Shown one piece after another: positions 57,950-64,000 of a DNA stretch of 64,000 nt. The translations under genes and the position numbers were made by a program. Position 1 is the first letter of the stretch, and every line of letters starts with the position of its first letter. The notes below the pieces were generated by a model, which searched no databases, was not told the origin of the DNA, and was given only the letters and a program-made list of their open reading frames with translations. Source of the DNA: Thermoplasmata archaeon (GTDB taxonomy: Archaea; Thermoplasmatota; Thermoplasmata; Lutacidiplasmatales; UBA184); assembly GCA_028864975.1 (NCBI GenBank), contig JAGWLG010000009.1, positions 1 through 64,000 of the forward strand, written 5' to 3'.

Positions 57950-58146
57950 GGCGCCTCCTCGTCTCCTTCGAGCGTATCCGCCTCGTTCCTCGCGTCCTTC
58001 TCCAGAACGAGGGCCCCCTCATAGCCGCAGCGGCGGCAGCGATAACGGGTCCCCCCGAAGAGCAACGGGTCGCGGTCGACCTCTGGCGAGAGACACTTGG
58101 GGCAGAGGAGGATGGACGGTCCTCGGGGCCGTCGGCGGACCGGCAC
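57946..58146 (-). CDS. Small zinc-ribbon protein
   Basis: This 66-residue protein begins with GTG 58146, six bases after a GGAGGG Shine-Dalgarno. LLCPKCLSPEV and YRCRRCGYEG form a complete C-x2-C...C-x2-C ribbon; an acidic tail follows. It overlaps the ArsA-type gene by four bases and lies 25 bases after gyrA. Co-expression suggests it assists the ATPase or binds nucleic acid; not established. Confidence 0.65.
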   Translation of the reverse strand: MPVRRRPRGPSILLCPKCLSPEVDRDPLLFGGTRYRCRRCGYEGALVLEKDARNEADTLEGDEEAP

Positions 58147-58171
58147 GTTCTTCCCTCCGAGGGTGAAGGGC

Positions 58172-60784
58172 CTACGGCTCCTCGTCCTTCTCCGAAGGGG
58201 GGTTCGGGGGGGAGCCCTCCCCTTCGCTCTCCAGGGCGGGAGGGGGCGGTGAGGGTGGCGGGGGGGCCGAGCCTTCCGCAAGCGTAGTGGCAACCTGCTC
58301 CGGCGCCGACGCTTCCCCGGGGGCGACGAGCCGAACGGCGGCCTTGACCTCATCCCCCTCCTCGATGCGGATGATGATGACGCCGAGGGTGTTGCGCCCC
58401 TGCTCCCGGATCTGGCGGACAGGGCTACGGATCGTGATCCCTTTCTGGGTGGTAACGAGGATCTCGTCCTCTTCACGGACCGGGATGACGGCGACGACCT
58501 CCCCGTTGCGGCCGCCCGTCTTGATGCCGATGACCCCGCTCGCGCCCCGCTTCGTGAGGCGGTACTCCTCCACCGGCGTGCGCTTGCCGAAGCCCGTCGA
58601 GGTGAGGGTCAGGAGCGATGGGAACGTGGGGCTCACCGGGCTCATCCCGACCACCTGGTCCTTCTCGCCCAGGCGGGCCCCGATGACGCCGTAGGTGGCC
58701 CTCCCCATGGGGCGCAGCTCGGTCTCCTTGAACCGGATGACCTGCCCTTCCTTGGTCGCGAGGAGGATCTCGCTATCGCCCTGGGTGAGCGCGACGTCCA
58801 CGAGCTCGTCCCCTTCCTCCAGGAGGATGGCCTGGATCCCGCTCACGCGGATGTTCTGGTAGAGGGTGAGCTCGGTCCGCTTCACGAGCCCCTTCGCCGT
58901 CGCGAAGACGAGGGTCCCGGGCCCCTCGAGCCCCCGGACCGCGAGCTCGGTCTGGATCTTCTCCCCTTGCTGGAGCCGCGGGAGGAGGTTGACGATCGCC
59001 TTCCCCTTGGCATGGCGTCCGAGCTCGGGGAGCTCGTAGGCCTTCAGTCGGTACACGCGGCCCTTGCTGGTGAAGAACAGGACGTCGTCGTGCGTCCGCG
59101 CGGCGAGCGCGCGCGTCACGAAGTCCTCCTCCTTCGTCTCCATCTGGACGAGGCCCTTGCCGCCGCGGCGCTGGCGGCGGTAGGAGTCGAGCGGCAGCCG
59201 CTTGATGTACCCGTCGTTCGAGATCAGCACGACGATGTCCGTGTCGGGGATCAGGTCCTCGAGCGAGTGCTCGGTGAACGCGGAGGTGAGCTGTGTCCTT
59301 CGCGCATCCCCGTACTTCTGTCGGATCTCCTCAAGCTCGTGGTCGACGACCTTGTCCAGGACGTGCGGGCGGGCAAGGATCTCCTCGAGCTCCTTGACGA
59401 GGTTCTTCTTCTCCTCGGACTCCTCCAGGATCGACTCGCGCTCGAGGGCGGTGAGCCGAGCGAGCCGCATGTCGAGGATCGCCTTGGCCTGCTCCTCGGA
59501 GAGGAGGAACTTGCCCATGAGCGAGGCCTGCGCGGTGGGGACATCCTTCGAGCGGCGCAGGAGCTTCACGATCTCATCGATGTGGTCGATGGCCGTGAGG
59601 AACCCCTCGAGGATGTGCAGGCGTTCCTGCGCCTTTCTCAGGTCGTAGGTGCTCCGTCTTCGGACGATCTCGCGACGGTGGTCCAGGTGGAGCTGCAGGA
59701 GCTCCTTCAGCGGGAGGACGCGGGGTCGGCCGTCCACTAGGGCGAGGTTGATGATCCCGAAGGAGACCTGGAGCTTCGTGTGGGTGAAGAGCTGATTGAG
59801 GACGATCTCGCTCTGGGCGTCCCGTCTCAGCTCGAAGACGACGGAGATCCCGTCCTTGTCGCTCTCGTCCCGGAGGTCGGTGATGCCGTCGATCCGCTTG
59901 GACTTCACCAGCTCGGCCGTTTCCTGGAGGAGCTGGGACTTGTTGACCTCGTAGGGGATCTCCGTCACGACGATCTCGTTGCGGTCGTCGCGGACGCGCG
60001 ACTCCGCCCGCGCCCGGATCTGGATGATGCCGCGCCCCGTCGTGTAGGCCTCCTTCAGGCCCTCCGTGGAGACGATCCCACCCGTGGGGAAGTCGGGGGC
60101 GGGGACGAACTTCATGATCTCCTCGAGCGGGAGGTTCGGGTCGGCGAGCAGCGCGCGCAGCGCGTCGACGACCTCGCCCAGGTTGTGGGGGGGCATGTTC
60201 GTCGCCATCCCCACGGCGATGCCGCTCGCCCCGTTCACGAGAAGGTTCGGGAGCTTCGAGGGGAGCATCCGCGGCTCCTTGAGGCTCCCGTCGAAGTTGT
60301 CGGTCCATTCGACCGTCTCCTTCTCGATGTCCTGGAGCATCTCTTCCGCGAGCGCGCCCAGGCGGGCCTCGGTGTACCGCATCGCGGCGGGGGTGTCCCC
60401 ATCGATGGAACCGAAGTTCCCCTGCCCTTCGATGAGCGGGTAGCGGAGCGAGAAAGGCTGGGCCATCCGGACCAGCGCATCGTAGACGCTCATGTCGCCG
60501 TGCGGATGGTACTTCCCCAGCACGTCCCCCACCGTGCGCGCGGACTTGCGGAACGGCTTGTCGTGGGTCGCCCCAGATTCCCACATCGACCACAGGATGC
60601 GCACCTGGACCGGTTTCAGACCGTCGCGGACGTTCGGGAGCGCGCGTCCGACGATGACGCTCATCGCGTAGTCGATGTAGGAGCGGTGCATCTCCCGCTC
60701 CAGGGGTTGCAGCCGGACCCGGCTCCCCTCAGGATGGGCCTCCGCGGGGGGAGGTGGAGGGGGCGACGCCGGGGCTTCCGCCAT
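58172..60784 (-). CDS. gyrA: DNA gyrase subunit A
   Basis: This 870-residue protein cuts and rejoins DNA for negative supercoiling. The breakage-reunion domain shows [40 protein letters not shown] and [11 protein letters not shown] with the active-site tyrosine. The C-terminal beta-pinwheel carries [10 protein letters not shown], the GyrA box that distinguishes gyrase from Topo IV. Both termini have Pro-rich extensions, the C-terminal one acidic. Gyrase in archaea is of bacterial origin; here gyrB is not adjacent on the right and is outside the window. Confidence 0.96.
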   Translation of the reverse strand: MAEAPASPPPPPPAEAHPEGSRVRLQPLEREMHRSYIDYAMSVIVGRALPNVRDGLKPVQVRILWSMWESGATHDKPFRKSARTVGDVLGKYHPHGDMSVYDALVRMAQPFSLRYPLIEGQGNFGSIDGDTPAAMRYTEARLGALAEEMLQDIEKETVEWTDNFDGSLKEPRMLPSKLPNLLVNGASGIAVGMATNMPPHNLGEVVDALRALLADPNLPLEEIMKFVPAPDFPTGGIVSTEGLKEAYTTGRGIIQIRARAESRVRDDRNEIVVTEIPYEVNKSQLLQETAELVKSKRIDGITDLRDESDKDGISVVFELRRDAQSEIVLNQLFTHTKLQVSFGIINLALVDGRPRVLPLKELLQLHLDHRREIVRRRSTYDLRKAQERLHILEGFLTAIDHIDEIVKLLRRSKDVPTAQASLMGKFLLSEEQAKAILDMRLARLTALERESILEESEEKKNLVKELEEILARPHVLDKVVDHELEEIRQKYGDARRTQLTSAFTEHSLEDLIPDTDIVVLISNDGYIKRLPLDSYRRQRRGGKGLVQMETKEEDFVTRALAARTHDDVLFFTSKGRVYRLKAYELPELGRHAKGKAIVNLLPRLQQGEKIQTELAVRGLEGPGTLVFATAKGLVKRTELTLYQNIRVSGIQAILLEEGDELVDVALTQGDSEILLATKEGQVIRFKETELRPMGRATYGVIGARLGEKDQVVGMSPVSPTFPSLLTLTSTGFGKRTPVEEYRLTKRGASGVIGIKTGGRNGEVVAVIPVREEDEILVTTQKGITIRSPVRQIREQGRNTLGVIIIRIEEGDEVKAAVRLVAPGEASAPEQVATTLAEGSAPPPPSPPPPALESEGEGSPPNPPSEKDEEP

Positions 60785-60837
60785 GATGCACCGAGGGTGT
60801 TCCGAGGCTCGCGTCCCGAGGATAAGGGCGTTGCGCC

Positions 60838-62259
60838 TCAACCCGAAGAGGGTACCGCGGTGCTCTCGGCGGAGGGGGGGGCATGGAGCCCTCCGATCTG
60901 ACCTTCCACGATCCTTCCGGCCTCGCGCAGGAAGTCCGCCTCGCGTCCCCGCGGGATGGTCGCCCCGCTCGCGACGGCGTGCCCTCCCCCTTCCCCCCCG
61001 ACGGCGGCCGCAGCCTCGCGGCACGCCCGGTCGAGGTTCAGTCCCTGGCCCGTCAGCCAGAGCGTCCCGCGGGAGGAGACCTTGACCGCCTCCCCCTTCG
61101 GCGCCAGGGCGACGATGGGCCGCAGCGGGTCGGCAAAGTAGGCGAGCGCGAGCCCGGCGATGGTCCCGGCGAGGTCCGGCTTGGGCGCCTCGAACCACTG
61201 GAGGTGTGGCTCCCGGTGGAGCGCGCCCTTCTTCTCGAGGCGCTCGAGCCCTTCCAGGACCTCGCCCCGCCATCGAGCCTCGAGCTCCCGTGCGCGCTGA
61301 TGTGCCCCGGGGTCGCCCAGGGCGAGCGCGATGCCGAGGGAGGGCTCCCCCTCGCGCCCGCAGGCGTTCTGCCATCGGGACAGCTCGTTCGCTTCCCACC
61401 CTCCGTGAGGGAGCACGATCCGCTCCTCGCGCAGCCGTTCGCAGAACTCCGGGCGCGCCCCTTGCGTGAGAAGCTGGGACAGGAGCGCGCTCGCGAGCCG
61501 GCGCCCCTCCTCCTCCCCCAGCGAGCCCACAGGGGCGGTGGGGGGAAGCCCCAACGAGGAGAGCAGCGTGCGTGCCGAGGCGATCCTTCCCGAGATCCCG
61601 ACGAAATAGGGGTCCAGGCTGGACGCGAGCGCCTCCTCGAGCGAAGGACCGACCAGGTTGAGCGAGGACCGGCGGGTGAGCGCTCCCCGGGCCTGAGCCT
61701 CCTCGATCAGCTTGCGGTTCAATCCCTGGAACCCTCCGACGTGCATGCGGTCGGCGATGGCGCCGGAGAGCCCGAAGGCGAGGAGGTCGAAGGCGCCCGG
61801 AAGCAGCTCGCGGGCGAAGAGGTAGGTGAGCATGCTCGCCGAGAGCTCGGTCATGCCGTCGACTCCCCAATGGTGGGGGTTGACGAAGGCGAGCGATCTC
61901 GCGGTCGGGGTCACCCCAGGAGGGACATGGTGGTCGAGCACGATCACCGGGCGGTCGTGCGCGGCGAAGAGGTCGAGGAAGCTCGACCCGGTGTCCACGA
62001 CCAGGAGCGGGCCCCGGGTCGCTCGCAGGACGCGATCGACCCCCGCTTGTTCCACGCCCAGCAAGGGGGAGAGCTGCCAGGAGCGCCCCAGTCGCGACAG
62101 GGTGAGGGCGGCCACGCTCGCCGAGGCGATTCCGTCGCCGTCGTTGTGGTAGAGGACCCGCCAGCGGCCGGGCGAGGAAGCGAAGAGGTCGGCCGCCGCG
62201 CGGAGCTCTCGCGAGGCGTTGGGGTCCGCGACCAGTCCCTCCAGGGACGGACCGCTCAT
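60838..62259 (-). CDS. DHH-family phosphoesterase (RecJ-like)
   Basis: This 473-residue archaeal RecJ-like protein has [20 protein letters not shown], a VVDTGSS motif, [10 protein letters not shown] (the DHH motif), NPHHWGVDG and, near the C-terminus, the DHHA1 element [18 protein letters not shown]. Relatives associate with GINS/Cdc45-like replication complexes or degrade short oligonucleotides. It overlaps rps15 by four bases, a widely conserved archaeal pairing. Confidence 0.9.
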   Translation of the reverse strand: MSGPSLEGLVADPNASRELRAAADLFASSPGRWRVLYHNDGDGIASASVAALTLSRLGRSWQLSPLLGVEQAGVDRVLRATRGPLLVVDTGSSFLDLFAAHDRPVIVLDHHVPPGVTPTARSLAFVNPHHWGVDGMTELSASMLTYLFARELLPGAFDLLAFGLSGAIADRMHVGGFQGLNRKLIEEAQARGALTRRSSLNLVGPSLEEALASSLDPYFVGISGRIASARTLLSSLGLPPTAPVGSLGEEEGRRLASALLSQLLTQGARPEFCERLREERIVLPHGGWEANELSRWQNACGREGEPSLGIALALGDPGAHQRARELEARWRGEVLEGLERLEKKGALHREPHLQWFEAPKPDLAGTIAGLALAYFADPLRPIVALAPKGEAVKVSSRGTLWLTGQGLNLDRACREAAAAVGGEGGGHAVASGATIPRGREADFLREAGRIVEGQIGGLHAPPSAESTAVPSSG

Positions 62260-62711
62260 TGGACCATGAGGGCCGCGGTCTCGCTGCTGTAGCGCCACTC
62301 GGCGGGCAGTCGGCCGCGCTTACGGTAGTAGCGCGAGAGACGGCGGATCTTCGATTCGATGAGGTTCAGTCCCCGTCGGTTGGACAGGTCCTTCGGATGG
62401 TGTTCCAGGTGCTGCTGGAGGTGGACCACCCGCTTGAGCAGCGCCGAAAGGTCCTCGGGCAGCGTGGGCTTCGTTCCCTTCTCCTCAAGGAAGGCGGTCA
62501 GCCGCTTTCCCGTGAGAAGTCGCGTGGAAGGGACCCCGTAAGTGTCGCGCAGCGACAGCCCGATCTGGGACGGGGTCGTGCCGGCCTTCGCGAGCCGCAG
62601 GACCTCTTCCTCGACCTCGTCCTTGTCCAGCGGGACCCACGACGGGAGCGCCACCGGGAAGGGCCTACGGCTAGAGGCCTTGCCGCGATGCGAGGAATGG
62701 AGCCGGCTCAT
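62256..62711 (-). CDS. rps15: Ribosomal protein S15
   Basis: This 151-residue archaeal-type S15 carries the archaeal/eukaryotic N-terminal extension ([40 protein letters not shown]). The S15 core follows: [40 protein letters not shown]. It binds 16S rRNA. ATG 62711 is about 31 bases from a TATA box. A perfect inverted repeat lies between the two. Confidence 0.96.
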   Translation of the reverse strand: MSRLHSSHRGKASSRRPFPVALPSWVPLDKDEVEEEVLRLAKAGTTPSQIGLSLRDTYGVPSTRLLTGKRLTAFLEEKGTKPTLPEDLSALLKRVVHLQQHLEHHPKDLSNRRGLNLIESKIRRLSRYYRKRGRLPAEWRYSSETAALMVQ

Positions 62712-62722
62712 GGGGGGGAGCG

Positions 62723-62745
62723 GCGAACCTGGGTTCGCTATTTAA
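62723..62745 (-). promoter_or_regulatory. rps15 promoter with inverted repeat next to the TATA box
   Basis: GCGAACC-TG-GGTTCGC at 62723-62738 is a perfect 7-bp inverted repeat that ends exactly where the TATA element (TTAAATAG, minus strand, 62738-62745) begins. It occupies the DNA between TATA and the expected start of transcription, so a bound protein should interfere with initiation. Confidence 0.6.
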
Positions 62746-62762
62746 GGACGAAGGGGGCGAAG

Positions 62763-63170
62763 TCACTTCACCCGTTGGCCCTGGGCCGAGAGCCGTTGGG
62801 AGTCCTCGAGGAACTTCGCGAGGAACAGCTTCCCCTCCCCGTTGATCCGGTAGTGAGGGCCGAAGTCCCGCTGACGCGTCCAGGACCGGACCGTACCTCC
62901 GACGTGGTCGACCATGCGGTTCCGCACCAACAGGCCGACGATGACGGGGACCTTGACCCCCGCCTTCTGGACCGACCAATGCTCGAGGGTCATCGTCGAG
63001 ATCTCGTCCAGCTCGAGCCCCTTCTCGCGCTCGTCGTGGAAGCTCTCCGCTTGGTTGAGCAGTCGTAGGACCTCCACCAGGGCGGCGCGGGTGGGGTCGG
63101 CGGGCTCCCCACGGGGGGGCGTGACCTTCGCCGAGGCGCTTGGGACCGACGGACGCGACGGCGTGGGCAC
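62763..63170 (-). CDS. Winged-helix-like hypothetical protein
   Basis: This is a 135-residue protein taken from GTG 63170, because a TATA-like TGATAATG (63194-63201, minus strand) is 27 bases upstream and the longer frame is not protein-like. After a Pro/Ser-rich 25 residues come helices (RAALVEVLRLLNQAESFHDE), LDEISTMTLEHWSVQKAGVK and VPVIVGLLVRNRMVDH, followed by a strand pair (GPHYRINGEGKLFLAKF) typical of a winged helix. Likely DNA-binding; no family named. Confidence 0.6.
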   Translation of the reverse strand: MPTPSRPSVPSASAKVTPPRGEPADPTRAALVEVLRLLNQAESFHDEREKGLELDEISTMTLEHWSVQKAGVKVPVIVGLLVRNRMVDHVGGTVRSWTRQRDFGPHYRINGEGKLFLAKFLEDSQRLSAQGQRVK

Positions 63171-63234
63171 GGCGGAAAAAAGGAGCGCGCCCTCATTATC
63201 ATTGTGGGGCCCCCGCTCCCCCCCCGGGAGGCCC

Positions 63235-63897
63235 TCACCCCGGGGCACGAAGCACGAGGGCGAAGTGCCCCCGCGAGAACGGCGCAAGGTCGACCGTCTC
63301 GAGCAAGTCCAACCCTTCCTGCTGGAGGTGGCGGGTCGCATCCTTGAGGACCGCTCGTGGTGGTGCTGTCTGGGTCACGGACCGGGTCTTGAGCATCAGG
63401 AGACCCGTGCCATGCGGCTTGAGCGAAGCGCGGAGGTTCTCGAGGAAGATCTCCACCTGGCCGCGCTGGGAGACGTCCTGGTAGAGGTGGTCGACCTCCC
63501 CGCAGTCGGCCCTGTAGCGCTCGGGGAGCTGGACATCCGCCAGGACCGGCAGGACGTTCTCACGTCGCTGGGAGAGCGCCAGGAGGGCACCGAAGGCGCG
63601 GGGGGACTTCTCGACGACGTGGACCGTTCCTCGGGGGAGGATGTCGGAGAGATGGCTCACCGTCGTCCCATGCCCCCCACCCAGGTAGAGGACCGACCGG
63701 ACCCGCTCGTAGGGCCATTGCCGGCCCCCCTGCGCGACGAAGGCCCCGAGCTTGCTCCGCCAGGGGTCGATCCGCCGGTACTCGACCCCATCCTCGACGA
63801 CAAGGTCCTCACCGTAGACCTTCTCTCCGGGGCGCAGGTTCACGGTGTAGAACCCGGGCCCCCGACGGAAGAGGCCCGGGCGAAGGAGCTCCTGCAT
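63235..63897 (-). CDS. flpA: Fibrillarin-like 2'-O-methyltransferase
   Basis: This 220-residue SAM-dependent enzyme of box C/D guide-RNA complexes methylates rRNA and tRNA riboses. YTVNLRPGEKVYGEDLVVED, YRRIDPWRSKLGAFVAQGG, the SAM loop VLYLGGGHGTTVSHLSDI, VHVVEKSPRAFGALLALSQR, VDHLYQDVSQRGQVEIFLEN and MLKTRSVTQT are archaeal fibrillarin signatures. L7Ae and Nop5 partners are not in the window. ATG 63897 follows the RidA-like gene by 23 bases. Confidence 0.93.
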   Translation of the reverse strand: MQELLRPGLFRRGPGFYTVNLRPGEKVYGEDLVVEDGVEYRRIDPWRSKLGAFVAQGGRQWPYERVRSVLYLGGGHGTTVSHLSDILPRGTVHVVEKSPRAFGALLALSQRRENVLPVLADVQLPERYRADCGEVDHLYQDVSQRGQVEIFLENLRASLKPHGTGLLMLKTRSVTQTAPPRAVLKDATRHLQQEGLDLLETVDLAPFSRGHFALVLRAPG

Positions 63898-63920
63898 GCT
63901 GAACGAAGCCTCCCCGGCCC

Positions 63921-64000
63921 TCAGGGCCGGACCGCGACCACCATCTCCACTTCCACGGGGGTGTCCAGAGGCAGGCGAGCGGCGCCGATCGCGGCGCGAG
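63921..64000 (-). CDS. RidA-family protein, C-terminal fragment
   Basis: The leftward frame entering from the right edge reads RAAIGAARLPLDTPVEVEMV then VAVRP and stops at TGA 63921-63923. The R-A-A-[IV]-G-x-x-x-L-P-x-x-x-x-V-E-[IV]-E pattern is the C-terminal end of the YjgF/YER057c/UK114 (RidA) family, which hydrolyses reactive imine intermediates. Only 25 residues are visible; the rest is outside the window. Confidence 0.7.
   Translation of the reverse strand, partial: RAAIGAARLPLDTPVEVEMVVAVRP

Overview
This is GC-rich archaeal DNA. The archaeal assignment rests on an A/V-type ATPase, archaeosine synthase, fibrillarin, an LSm gene beside ribosomal protein L37e, S15 with a RecJ-like DHH protein, and TATA-box promoters about 25-30 bases upstream of start codons, often without a leader. 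DNA gyrase A, a B12-dependent ribonucleotide reductase and the absence of membrane-sterol or eukaryote-like complexes fit the Thermoplasmatota. That phylum is an inference from gene content; no rRNA lies in the window.

Layout. Positions 1-5543 are an accessory region that ends at an intact tRNA-Val(UAC) gene. Five degenerate copies of the tRNA 3' end plus its flank, all in one orientation, divide it into units of about 0.9-1.2 kb. Each unit holds one small gene or gene pair: two 85-95% identical HTH/RelE toxin-antitoxin modules at the ends, and between them a HAD hydrolase, an SDR oxidoreductase and a winged-helix/DinB pair. A broken third toxin-antitoxin pair lies at the left edge. This looks like an array of small tRNA-tagged gene cassettes and is the most unusual thing in the window.

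5574-26285 is core metabolism and information processing: archaeosine synthase; UbiD-UbiA opposite an HTH_10 regulator; dUTPase, PurE and a Thermus-type isocitrate dehydrogenase; HAD phosphatase and a diphthamide-synthase-like PP-loop enzyme; NrdJ; a small tandem-repeat protein behind a 30-bp palindrome; HutI, RNase Z, a decayed DUF488 gene, DUF169, HxlR, FabG, DUF1684 and a TPR-like protein.

26648-33431 is a compact, overlapping his operon (hisG-D-C-H-A-B-F-IE), followed by a GNAT enzyme. 34153-47037 holds the ATPase split into two opposed clusters: K-E-C rightward and F-A-B-D-(42-aa membrane protein)-H-I leftward. Between them are an MFS transporter and two divergent proteins without recognisable family. 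A 2[4Fe-4S] ferredoxin follows.

47609-54267 is a rightward run of a HEAT-repeat protein, GNAT, a glycosyltransferase-like protein, an M29-type aminopeptidase, 3-methyladenine DNA glycosylase and DUF72. 54435-64000 carries L37e, LSm, a membrane zinc ribbon, dihydropteroate synthase, an ArsA/Get3-type ATPase with zinc-ribbon partner, GyrA, a DHH phosphoesterase, S15, a winged-helix protein, fibrillarin and the end of a RidA-like gene.
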